Shown: piece after piece, positions 43,511 to 51,637 of the stretch
Layout of the letters: each line of letters opens with the position of its first letter
How positions within the stretch are numbered: the first letter of the stretch is position 1
Source: PSRF01 sp051000815
Lineage (GTDB): Bacteria > Acidobacteriota > Blastocatellia > Pyrinomonadales > Pyrinomonadaceae
NCBI GenBank assembly: GCA_051000815.1
Contig: JBPCNX010000047.1
Location: forward strand, 112,707-176,706
DNA length: 64,000 nucleotides
Direction of reading: 5' to 3'
Translations under genes and position numbers: made by a program
Notes under the pieces: model-generated
What the model was told of the DNA's origin: nothing
The model's database searches: none
The model's input: the letters and a program-made list of their open reading frames with translations, nothing else

Positions 43511-44770
43511 TTGCGGATTCTGTGGATAAAAACCGAACTGCTTCATCCAATCGATAAGGGCGGGAAGATCCGGACCTACCAAATGCTTAAGGAGTTGAAA
43601 CGCGAGCATCACGTTACTTACATCGCCCTCGACGACGGCTCGGCTGACGCTGACGCCCGCACACGTTCTGCCGAGTATTGCGATGAACTGGTCTGCATCC
43701 CTCACCACACGAGACCGAAATTCTCCCCTGGCTTTTACGCTGAGTTGGCGGGCAATCTGCTCTCATCGCTGCCGTACTTCATGAAGAAGTATGAATCGTC
43801 TGGAATGCGTCGCGCTATTGAAGAGCAATTGAGCCGGAATGCCTTTGATGTACTCGTGTGCGACTTCCTGCAGCCCAGTATCAATGTGCCTGAGCGCCTT
43901 CCAGTTGCGTGTGTGCTCTTCCAGCATAACGTTGAAGCAATGATTTGGAAGCGCCATTACGAAGTACAGAGTAATCCGGTTAAGCGTGCTTATCTTTTCG
44001 GCCAATGGCGAAAAACCAGGAGCTATGAACGCGCGGCGAGCAATCGTTTTGATACTGTCGTGGCTGTGTCACGTGAAGATCGAGAGCTCATGAAGAATGA
44101 GTATGGAGTGGAGCACATCGATGATGTGCCGACGGGCGTAGACACGGATTTTTTTTCCGCCACAGGTAAATCACCTGAATTGCCGAATAACCTGGTCTTC
44201 ACGGGTTCCATGGATTGGCTTCCAAATGAGGACGCAATGCAATACTTCACCAGGGAGATCCTGCCCCTTGTACGCAAACAGATTCCGGATTTGACCCTGA
44301 CCGTGGTGGGACGAAATCCTTATCCAAGTCTGGTCGAGTTAAGCAAGAAGGATCGCGGTATCACTGTCACAGGAAGAGTCGATGACGTGCGGCCTTACAT
44401 CGAGCGTTCCTCGGCCTACGTTGTGCCGATTCGAATTGGCGGCGGAACGCGTCTGAAGATTTACGAAGCAATGGCGATGGGCAAACCAGTTATTTCCACA
44501 ACTGTGGGAGCAGAAGGTCTGCCGATCAGGAACAACACCGAAATACTGCTGGCGGACACGCCAGGTTCGTTTGCTGGAGCCATTGTGCGAGTGCTGCAGG
44601 ATAAACGACTCGCCGGGGAACTCGGTGCGAACGCAAAGCGATTGGTTTGCGAAAACTTTGGCTGGGAGAACGTCTCGGCGAGTTTTGCGAGAATCTGTGA
44701 GAACACGATCTTACGGTTCCGTGTTCCGGCCTACGCCGACTTCAAGGAAGGTGTGCAGCCGGTAAACTGA
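43511..44770 (+). CDS. GT-B glycosyltransferase of the exosortase-associated type
   Basis: The 419-aa protein starts at TTG 43511 (LRILWIKTELLHPIDKGGKI) with a weak ribosome binding site. FQHNVEAMIWKRHYE, VVAVSREDRELM, NNLVFTGSMDWLPNEDAM and EAMAMGKPVISTTVGAEGLP match the TIGR03087-like group of sugar transferases found with PEP-CTERM/exosortase loci. It should act on the lipid-linked precursor in the cytosol. The next gene begins 2 nt after its stop. Confidence 0.82.
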   Translation: MRILWIKTELLHPIDKGGKIRTYQMLKELKREHHVTYIALDDGSADADARTRSAEYCDELVCIPHHTRPKFSPGFYAELAGNLLSSLPYFMKKYESSGMRRAIEEQLSRNAFDVLVCDFLQPSINVPERLPVACVLFQHNVEAMIWKRHYEVQSNPVKRAYLFGQWRKTRSYERAASNRFDTVVAVSREDRELMKNEYGVEHIDDVPTGVDTDFFSATGKSPELPNNLVFTGSMDWLPNEDAMQYFTREILPLVRKQIPDLTLTVVGRNPYPSLVELSKKDRGITVTGRVDDVRPYIERSSAYVVPIRIGGGTRLKIYEAMAMGKPVISTTVGAEGLPIRNNTEILLADTPGSFAGAIVRVLQDKRLAGELGANAKRLVCENFGWENVSASFARICENTILRFRVPAYADFKEGVQPVN

Positions 44771-44772
44771 GT

Positions 44773-45819
44773 ATGAGTTATCTGGCGGAGCCCATTGCCG
44801 TGACTGACGGGAGCGAGAGACCCACTGTGACTCATGACTCGGTTTCTGTGGTGATTCCCTGCTTCAACGAAGAACAGTTTATTGGAACTGTTTTGCAGAA
44901 CCTGGCTGGTCAATATCCGCCTGGCGAATACGAAATCATTGTTGTAGATGGACAATCGACTGACGGTACTCGAAAAGTGATTAGCGGATTTGCCGCGGCG
45001 AATCCAGGCGTGCATGTTTCGGTGGTAGATAATCCGGCGCGAAATATTCCCGTGGCCCTGAATCTCGGAATCGAAGCGGCGCGCGGAGAATTCATTGTTC
45101 GAATGGATGCCCACTCAGTTCCCTCTTCCAATTATGTTTCGCGCTGTGTGGAACTATTGAAGGCTGAGCAGGCCTCGGTGGTGGGCATGTCCTGGCACAT
45201 CAAGCCCGGTGACGCGTCCACTGTTGCACGAGCGATTTCGTTAGCCGTTGCGCATCCGTTCGGCGTTGGCGATGCGCGCTATCGTCTCGCCACTACTACT
45301 GCCCAGTTCGTCGACACTGTTCCGTTTGGGGCTTTCAGAAAGAGCTTGTGGCAAACAGTCGGAGGCTTCAATGAGGATCTGCTGGCAAACGAAGACTACG
45401 ATTTTAACTATCGTGTACGGCAGCGTGGCGGAAAGGTTCTATTGGATTCCGATGCACATTGCGACTACTTCGCGCGACCGACAATTTCGCAACTGGCGCG
45501 ACAGTATTGGCGCTATGGGAGCTGGAAAGCCCGGATGTTAAGGCTACACCCATCCTCAGTTAAGTTGAGACAGGTGGTTGCACCTCTGTTCGTTGCCTCG
45601 TTACTGCTGACCTTCGCACTGGGATTCTTCTGGGGGGTTGCCTGGTGGCTGCTTGCGGCGACGATCGCCTTCTACGCTCTGGTCGCCGTTATTTCTTCTT
45701 TGCAACTTGCTTTGCAAAGCCGAGACATACGTTCACTGTTTGTCTTGCCGTTTGTTTTTTTCACAATTCACTGGACGTGGGGTAGCGGTTTTCTCTTGGG
45801 TCTAATCAGGCGGCCATGA
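44773..45819 (+). CDS. ExoA-like family 2 glycosyltransferase
   Basis: The 348-aa protein has a GT-A domain with VSVVIPCFNEEQFIGTVL, IIVVDGQSTDGT, FIVRMDAHSVPS (the DxD equivalent), FGAFRKSLWQTVGGFNEDLLANEDYDF (read in parts) and a C-terminal pair of transmembrane helices (about 270-345). The order matches ExoA of succinoglycan synthesis, which adds an early glucose. It is coupled to the preceding glycosyltransferase gene by a 2-nt gap. Confidence 0.87.
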   Translation: MSYLAEPIAVTDGSERPTVTHDSVSVVIPCFNEEQFIGTVLQNLAGQYPPGEYEIIVVDGQSTDGTRKVISGFAAANPGVHVSVVDNPARNIPVALNLGIEAARGEFIVRMDAHSVPSSNYVSRCVELLKAEQASVVGMSWHIKPGDASTVARAISLAVAHPFGVGDARYRLATTTAQFVDTVPFGAFRKSLWQTVGGFNEDLLANEDYDFNYRVRQRGGKVLLDSDAHCDYFARPTISQLARQYWRYGSWKARMLRLHPSSVKLRQVVAPLFVASLLLTFALGFFWGVAWWLLAATIAFYALVAVISSLQLALQSRDIRSLFVLPFVFFTIHWTWGSGFLLGLIRRP

Positions 45820-45865
45820 CGACAAGGGCGATCTACCACCTGAAACGCTGGAAAGAGGACTATTG

Positions 45866-47179
45866 ATGAAGCTGAGTATTTTCGGACTGGGTTACGTTGG
45901 CTGTGTTTCGGCAGCATGCTTCGCAAAAGAGGGGCACGACGTATTAGGCGTGGACGTTAGCCCGGTTAAGGTGGGAATTATCAATGAAGGCCGAAGTCCA
46001 ATCGTAGAGGTTGGAATAAATGAGCTGATTAACGAGATGGTGACGAGCGGTAAACTCAAGGCCACGACTGATGCGGCGGAAGCCGTTGCTAGTTCTGACG
46101 TCTCGCTGGTCTGTGTGGGCACGCCGAGTAATGCCAACGGCTCGCTTGATTTCACTTACGTCAAACGAGTTTGCGAGGAGATTGGCGCGGCGGTGGCGAA
46201 AAAGAGTCAGCCGCACACGATCATCATTCGCAGCACCATGCTGCCGGGAACCATGGAGAGCGTGGTAGTGCCTGCGTTGGAGTCGTCCTCCGGTAAAAAA
46301 AAGGGGTTCGGATTTGATGTTTGCTTCAATCCTGAATTTTTGCGAGAGGGCTCTTCGCTGAAAGACTTTTACTCGCCGCCTTTCACGCTGATTGGCGCAG
46401 ATACCGAACGCGTGACGGCGACGACCAGCGGCTTGTATTCAGGAGTGAAAGCTCCGCTCTACACCGTGAGCGTGAAAGCTGCCGAGATGGTGAAATACGC
46501 CTGCAACTGCTTTCATGCGTTGAAGGTGAGTTTTGCGAACGAGATCGGAAATATTTGCAAGGGACTTAGTATCGACAGTCACGAAGTAATGGATGTTTTT
46601 TGTCAGGACACCAAACTCAACCTGTCTCCCTATTATCTCAAGCCCGGCTTTGCGTTTGGCGGCTCCTGCCTGCCGAAGGACCTGCGCGCCCTCTCCTACA
46701 AATCAAAAGAGTTGGATCTGGAGACGCCGGTTCTTTCAGCAATTCTGCAAAGCAACAAACGTCAAATCGAAAGAGCGATCGAAATGGTGCTGGCGACAAA
46801 AAAGAAACGCATCGGCGTGCTTGGTTTCAGTTTCAAAGCCGGCACTGACGACCTGAGGGAGTCGCCAATGGTTACCTTGATCGAGACATTGATTGGAAAG
46901 GGCATGGAGCTGGTGATCTATGACCGAGACGTTTCCCTGGCGCGGCTTTTCGGAGCTAACAAGGATTATATCGAGCGGGAGATACCGCACATTTCTCAGC
47001 TAATGCGCAGCAGTGTGTCGGAGGTTCTCACCACGAGCGACGTTATCGTCATTGGCAACAAAGCAGCAGAGTTTCTTGAAATCGAAGGACAGTTACGCAG
47101 TGATCAAGTTGTCATAGACCTTGTCAGACTCTTCAATGGACGTGTCAGCGACGAGAATTATCAAGGTATATGCTGGTAG
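45866..47179 (+). CDS. algD: GDP-mannose/UDP-glucose 6-dehydrogenase family, AlgD-like
   Basis: Starting at ATG 45866 (AGAGGA 6 nt upstream; an adjacent TTG is in frame), the 437-aa enzyme has the NAD-binding MKLSIFGLGYVGCVSAACF, FNPEFLREGSS and FAFGGSCLPKDLRAL with catalytic Cys268, the same number as the active-site cysteine of Pseudomonas AlgD. IDSHEVMDVFCQDTKLN and LKPGFAFGGS favour GDP-mannose over UDP-glucose as substrate. It would oxidise GDP-mannose to GDP-mannuronate with NAD, giving a uronic acid for the polymer. The presence of a heparinase/alginate-lyase-type gene nearby agrees. Confidence 0.88.
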   Translation: MKLSIFGLGYVGCVSAACFAKEGHDVLGVDVSPVKVGIINEGRSPIVEVGINELINEMVTSGKLKATTDAAEAVASSDVSLVCVGTPSNANGSLDFTYVKRVCEEIGAAVAKKSQPHTIIIRSTMLPGTMESVVVPALESSSGKKKGFGFDVCFNPEFLREGSSLKDFYSPPFTLIGADTERVTATTSGLYSGVKAPLYTVSVKAAEMVKYACNCFHALKVSFANEIGNICKGLSIDSHEVMDVFCQDTKLNLSPYYLKPGFAFGGSCLPKDLRALSYKSKELDLETPVLSAILQSNKRQIERAIEMVLATKKKRIGVLGFSFKAGTDDLRESPMVTLIETLIGKGMELVIYDRDVSLARLFGANKDYIEREIPHISQLMRSSVSEVLTTSDVIVIGNKAAEFLEIEGQLRSDQVVIDLVRLFNGRVSDENYQGICW

Positions 47180-47208
47180 AGAGCTTATGGACAAGAGGAG
47201 TTCGCTGA

Positions 47209-47958
47209 ATGGCCCTGCGTGAATCGCTCTACGGTATCTATCAAAAATGCGAGCAACTGCTTGTCCCAGGCTTGCAGTATTCGCAGACCGTCTACGAGCA
47301 GGTGCTCGGGCAGTACATTCATCCAGATACTGTCTGGCTGGATCTGGGCTGTGGTCATCAAGTCTTACCTGGTTGGCGTGAAGCTGAAGAGACACGGCTT
47401 GTAGCTGGATGCAAAGAGATCGTGGGGATCGACTACGACCACCATTCGCTGTTGAATCATCGAACGATCAGCAGACGCGTGCGAGGGGATGTCAGCTCCT
47501 TACCTTTTCGTGAAGACTATTTTGATTTGGTCACGGCCAACATGGTCGTGGAGCATCTCGCTGATCCCGCAGCGCAATTTCGGGAGGTGCGTCGCATACT
47601 CAAGCCCGGAGGATACTTCATCTTTCACACGCCAAACTCGCGAGGCTATAGCACTGCAATTGCCCGTCTCGTTCCTGAAGGCCTTAAGGGAAAGTTAATC
47701 TATCTGCTTGATGGACGACAGGAAGAGGACGTATTCGAGACTCATTACAAAGCAAATACGCCCGAGCAGATTGACGACCTTGCGCGCGAGACCCGGTTCA
47801 GGTTAGTTGAACTTAGGACCCTGGTCACAAACGCGACGTTTGCCTTGATACTGCCTTTAGCTTTGCCGGAGTTACTAGTAATCCGATTACTTAGAAACGA
47901 AGCCTTCAAGAAATATAGAACGGGCATAATCACCGTCTGGCAGAAACTGGCTGAATAG
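47209..47958 (+). CDS. Class I SAM-dependent methyltransferase
   Basis: The 249-aa protein shows WLDLGCGHQVLPGW (motif I), IVGIDYDHHSLL, FDLVTANMVVEHLADPA and RRILKPGGYFIFHTPNSRGY, a Methyltransf_11 pattern. A C-terminal hydrophobic stretch (FALILPLALPELLVI) may touch the membrane. The gene lies between the dehydrogenase and the fusion protein gene, on the same strand with short gaps. Confidence 0.82.
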   Translation: MALRESLYGIYQKCEQLLVPGLQYSQTVYEQVLGQYIHPDTVWLDLGCGHQVLPGWREAEETRLVAGCKEIVGIDYDHHSLLNHRTISRRVRGDVSSLPFREDYFDLVTANMVVEHLADPAAQFREVRRILKPGGYFIFHTPNSRGYSTAIARLVPEGLKGKLIYLLDGRQEEDVFETHYKANTPEQIDDLARETRFRLVELRTLVTNATFALILPLALPELLVIRLLRNEAFKKYRTGIITVWQKLAE

Positions 47959-47971
47959 CTCGGTGGCGCGT

Positions 47972-50833
47972 ATGAAGTATTCGCTGACGTCAACCCAACA
48001 CGCCCTATTGCTTGAAAGCTCCCTCAAACCGTGGCGATATTTCAAGACACACCGAATCGGTAAAACGCTGGTCCTGTTTGCTGCTGCCCTGGCAGCCTGG
48101 TCGCTGGTTGCATGGGTCGCAGCGGAAGCACTTATCACCAGCGCCCCTCTGCCTAGAGCGGACGCGATTCTTGTTCTTTCCAACTCCAGTACCTACCAGG
48201 AGCGCGCCCAATATGCTGCAGGCCTCTGGAACCAACAGCGTGCTCCACGAGTCCTCTTAACCAACGACACCACGGTGAGTGGGTGGTCAGAATCCGAACA
48301 GCGCAATCCTCTTTTTGTTGAGCGTCTAACGCAGGAACTGGAACGGTCTGGCGTAGCGCATGGCGCCATCGAATGCTTACCTGGAGAGGTCGAAAATACC
48401 TATGACGAAGCGGTGGCGCTGCGAGGATATGTCGAACAAAATAAGCTCAAGTCAGTCTTAGTAGTGACCTCTGCCTACCATTCGCGTCGAGCACTGTCGA
48501 TCTTCAGACGGGTATTCCGCGATAGTGACGTGAAAATTGGACTCGAGGCGGTGCCGCCTGGTCAACAAACACCAAGAGCCGGATTCTGGTGGGTGGAAGC
48601 ACGCGGCTGGAGGATGGTAGCAACCGAGTACCCGAAGTTTGTTTCCTTCTGGATGCGAAATTTATTTGGCGAGTCTTCAGCAACCGTCGCAAACACCGCT
48701 GAAGGAAGCTTGAACACTTACACAGGCCAGCTGCTCTCCGCGCCGGCGACCGCATACGTCGACGAGGTCGTCTTGATCGATGCGCGGGGAGCCAATGGTA
48801 TTTCGCCGCTGCCTCAAGCGGATGGATCACCTTCGGTTGAGCTTGATTTTGGAGACGGCTTTTCAGCAAACATTCTCGCTTCGGGACACGCATATCGCAG
48901 ACCCGGAACATATACCATTCGAGTTTCCGGCAAGGACGATTCAGGCCGTAACGTGGTCAATGAAGCGCGAACAATCAATGTTGTGGCGATCCCCGCGGCT
49001 TCAGCTGCGAACGTACATGTCATCAAGGACACTGGGAATCCCAAAGCGAATGCTGCGACTCTCCAGCGCGCCATTGATCAGGCGGCAAAGAGCAACACCA
49101 TGGAAAGTGAGATTGTGTTGCCTGCAAAGGCGGTGTTCGCCGGACCCATAGTTTTGACGACGCCGGCGGGTACCGGAAGTAGCAGGAAATACATCACCAT
49201 CAGGAGCGCTTCACTTGCCTCGTTGCCGCCCCCGGGTAACCGCGTCGACCCGGGTTATGCGTCATTAATGCCTACGATCACGGCGCCTAGCTCGACAAAC
49301 GAAACGCAGTCGGCGATGTGGACTCCTAATCCTGCTCCAGCGATTCCTTCTCATCATTACCGTCTCCAGGGACTCCATTTTAAGAAAGATGACGACAACC
49401 GTTATGCACAGGCTCTTGTGAGCATCGGAGATAGCAATAGAGTGCAGGACAAGGTTTCCGAACTACCGAGCTTTTTTATTGTCGACCGGTGTTACTTCGA
49501 CGGAGGCTCAGCAAAGAGTGCGACCAAAGACGGCCTGCGGATCAACGCTGACTTCACGAGTGTGGTCGATTCGTATCTTGCTCCTTTTCAGATTGCGGTT
49601 GGCCCCGACGCTACCGCTATTTCGATAGGCAAGGGCCACGGACCGTGGGCCATATGGAACTCCTACATGGAAGTGACTTCGGAGAATTTCTTTATCGGTG
49701 GAGGCGGTGTTGCGGACAGTTGGAGTGGAAACATATCCGGCGCGACAACGACCGGTTGCACGCTGAGCACGACCACAGGTTTAGAGATCGACATGAACAT
49801 CGCTCTGCCTGTCGGCGGGAAATACGGTCCGGACCAGACTACGGTAGTCAGATCAGTTTCCGGCAACCGGATAACCTACGATCCGATTCCGCAGGCACCG
49901 GACAATGGAGGCGTTGCCAGGTGGGCCGTGACGCCTTCTTTTCTCGAGTTTAGAAGGAACTATTTGTTCAAGCCGACGAGGTGGCGGCAGGGAAGTTCGG
50001 ACCATGATGGTTCAAACTGGCAGCTCAAGAATCTCTGGGAAACGAAGTTCCTGCGGTACGGTGTGATCGACGGCAACGTGATGCAGAACTCTTGGGTAAA
50101 AGACCAGCCCTTCGCAATTGTGCTGACTCCGCGCAATACAAATGGAGGCGACCATCCTGCCGTGATTGTGAGAGACCTACAATTCTCAAACAACATTTTT
50201 CGAAATCTGGGCAATGGCGTCGCCATCATGCCGTCCGACACACAGGGTGGTTACAACCCAACGCAGAGAACAACAGGAATTACTTTTTGCAATAATCTTT
50301 TTTGGAACGTGGGTGAGAATTGGGACCCGGGATATCGACAGTTTTTCAGTTATCTTGACGGCACTTCTCCAAATGATAGGTCAGTAAGAATTAATTTTGT
50401 CCACAACACATTCGACAATGGCGTGCCGAAAAACGCGCAAGGCATGATTACTGACTTTGGTTCCAACGGAGGCGCAACCCAGAGCATTTGGAAAAACAAC
50501 GTGGCTCCTCATGCTGGTTATGGTTTTCGTAGTGCGGAATCTAATGAGCCGTTAGCGAACATCATCAAGTTTCTTCCCCCGAGTCTGCGTTCATGGGACC
50601 GGAACCTTATCGCTAACATCGGAACAGCTGACTACCCGCCGCGGCCGCGTGGTATCTACGTCTCAGGCTCCTGGCCGGCAATGTTCGCAGACTATACAAA
50701 TGGCGACTTTACGCTGTCCCCTAATTCCCCGGGCAAGGGAAAGGCCCTTGATGGTACCGATGTGGGGGTGAATATGACCGCACTGAAAGCCGCTACGCAC
50801 GCAACAAAAACCGGAAATTGGAATCCTCAATAA
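47972..50833 (+). CDS. DUF218/YdcF domain fused to PKD and parallel beta-helix domains
   Basis: Taken from ATG 47972 behind GGTGG (an in-frame GTG at 47963 is possible), the 953-aa protein has an N-terminal transmembrane helix (about 28-50), a DUF218 domain (about 55-225: RADAILVLSN, NTYDEAVALRGYVE, VLVVTSAYHSRRA), a PKD/Ig-like domain (about 258-345: VELDFGDGFSANILASGHAY) and a long parallel beta-helix (about 350-940, many short Asn-rich turns such as NNIFRNLGNG). The last two domains closely match residues about 45-740 of the protein at 51638-56041. Topology puts all domains in the periplasm. DUF218 proteins act in envelope and polysaccharide metabolism; this fusion is not one I know. Polymer binding or modification is inferred. 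Confidence 0.8.
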   Translation: MKYSLTSTQHALLLESSLKPWRYFKTHRIGKTLVLFAAALAAWSLVAWVAAEALITSAPLPRADAILVLSNSSTYQERAQYAAGLWNQQRAPRVLLTNDTTVSGWSESEQRNPLFVERLTQELERSGVAHGAIECLPGEVENTYDEAVALRGYVEQNKLKSVLVVTSAYHSRRALSIFRRVFRDSDVKIGLEAVPPGQQTPRAGFWWVEARGWRMVATEYPKFVSFWMRNLFGESSATVANTAEGSLNTYTGQLLSAPATAYVDEVVLIDARGANGISPLPQADGSPSVELDFGDGFSANILASGHAYRRPGTYTIRVSGKDDSGRNVVNEARTINVVAIPAASAANVHVIKDTGNPKANAATLQRAIDQAAKSNTMESEIVLPAKAVFAGPIVLTTPAGTGSSRKYITIRSASLASLPPPGNRVDPGYASLMPTITAPSSTNETQSAMWTPNPAPAIPSHHYRLQGLHFKKDDDNRYAQALVSIGDSNRVQDKVSELPSFFIVDRCYFDGGSAKSATKDGLRINADFTSVVDSYLAPFQIAVGPDATAISIGKGHGPWAIWNSYMEVTSENFFIGGGGVADSWSGNISGATTTGCTLSTTTGLEIDMNIALPVGGKYGPDQTTVVRSVSGNRITYDPIPQAPDNGGVARWAVTPSFLEFRRNYLFKPTRWRQGSSDHDGSNWQLKNLWETKFLRYGVIDGNVMQNSWVKDQPFAIVLTPRNTNGGDHPAVIVRDLQFSNNIFRNLGNGVAIMPSDTQGGYNPTQRTTGITFCNNLFWNVGENWDPGYRQFFSYLDGTSPNDRSVRINFVHNTFDNGVPKNAQGMITDFGSNGGATQSIWKNNVAPHAGYGFRSAESNEPLANIIKFLPPSLRSWDRNLIANIGTADYPPRPRGIYVSGSWPAMFADYTNGDFTLSPNSPGKGKALDGTDVGVNMTALKAATHATKTGNWNPQ

Positions 50834-50836
50834 ACT

Positions 50837-50880
50837 CTTCGTAGGCACTCCTCGAGACTAGGGTGCCGATGGTTACGAAG
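50837..50880 (+). terminator. Nested hairpin after the fusion gene
   Basis: CTTCGTA (50837-50843) pairs with TACGAAG (50874-50880), and inside it GGCACTC pairs with GGGTGCC. It begins 3 nt after the stop codon of the DUF218 fusion gene. No U-tract follows, so it may be a 3'-end stabiliser or a factor-dependent terminator. Confidence 0.4.
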
Positions 50881-50999
50881 ACCTTGAGGAGGGTTAAACC
50901 GGCCGACCCTTTCAAAGTTTGAGCAAACCGTACGAGACGAGGCAAAATGAGCGTGGAATCCATTCGCTACTTCCCCACAAAGGGCCTTCCCCTGGTGGG

Positions 51000-51025
51000 A
51001 AAATCCCCATAGTTAGGGGAATTTT
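51000..51025 (+). terminator. Terminator-like hairpin
   Basis: AAA-(A)-TCCCC and GGGGA-(A)-TTT form a stem around the loop ATAGTTA and end in TTTT (51022-51025). A second hairpin (TTCCC/GGGAA) lies immediately upstream and overlaps it slightly. It could end transcription of the polysaccharide locus before the riboswitch promoter. Confidence 0.45.
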
Positions 51026-51076
51026 GGGTCAGTGTGCCACCTGTATTTTGCGAAAAGACTGAGCAAAACAAAGTTC

Positions 51077-51105
51077 TTGACAGTGAGGGCGTAAAGCCGT
51101 TAAAT
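51077..51105 (+). promoter_or_regulatory. Promoter of the riboswitch transcript
   Basis: A perfect TTGACA (51077-51082) and TTAAAT (51100-51105) are separated by 17 bp. Transcription would begin near 51112, about 50 nt before the riboswitch aptamer, the usual arrangement. Confidence 0.55.
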
Positions 51106-51159
51106 GCTGTTGGCCACCGCGTGAAGCATCGTGGTGGATAGTTCTTTCAGAACACTGAC

Positions 51160-51265
51160 GATTGCATACGATAAAGGCAAACCTGTCGTGAGACAGGGAC
51201 GCAAAGCCGTGAGTCTTCTCGTGGAGCTGACCTCCGAAGACTGTCTGGTTGCCGAAGGCGATCGG
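51160..51265 (+). promoter_or_regulatory. Cyclic di-GMP-I (GEMM) riboswitch
   Basis: The conserved aptamer core is plainly visible: AAAGGCAAACC (51173-51183), a short P2 helix CCTGTC/GACAGG capped by the GNRA loop GTGA, then GGGACGCAAAGCC (51195-51207). The third helix AGTCTTC/GAAGACT (about 51211-51241) has an inner GGAG/CTCC stem with the tetraloop-receptor side, followed by TGGTTGCCGAAGG at its end. Together these are the hallmarks of class I c-di-GMP aptamers. It lies about 370 nt upstream of the giant surface protein gene and should tie its expression to c-di-GMP. Whether binding turns expression on or off cannot be read. Confidence 0.92.
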
Positions 51266-51290
51266 AGAACGTTTGGGACTCGTCTTTCGC

Positions 51291-51316
51291 GCCTGTGGTG
51301 TTAACAAAACACCCAG
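51291..51316 (+). promoter_or_regulatory. Possible riboswitch expression-platform hairpin
   Basis: CCTG-T-GGTGTT (51291-51301) can pair with AACACC-C-AGG (51307-51316) just after the aptamer, followed by only a weak T-run. It could be the terminator or anti-terminator element through which the aptamer acts, but no alternative pairing was established. Confidence 0.3.
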
Positions 51317-51637
51317 GTTTGCGGAATCAAGAGAGTTTAGCCAAACCGGAACCGCCGAAAAGCTGTTATTTGTCCTGCAATCGACGCTTCCTCCCTCCTT
51401 TCACTTTTCATTTCGGCAATTCAATCACACCTAGAACCCGGCTTGCTCGTCGGGCGAGAACTCCCCTGTGGTCAACGCCCTCTGACCGCTGGTTAAACTC
51501 GCCACAAACCGAAGCGCCGTCTAATAACAGACGATACGCCACCGATAAATGGCACCCCCATAGTGATGTGGGTTCGCAAAGTCAGGAGTCTCGGGACTTC
51601 ACCCGAGATCGTCCGATTACCGAAGTGAGGCTCAGCA

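Larger units (their letters stand above)
50834..51637. other. Regulatory intergenic region with promoter and riboswitch
   Basis: No substantial protein gene is supported in these 804 bases. The stretch contains hairpins after the fusion gene (50837-50880 and 51000-51025), a promoter at 51077-51105, a c-di-GMP riboswitch at about 51160-51265 and a further hairpin at 51291-51316, then about 320 bases without recognisable features up to the next gene. Confidence 0.7.
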
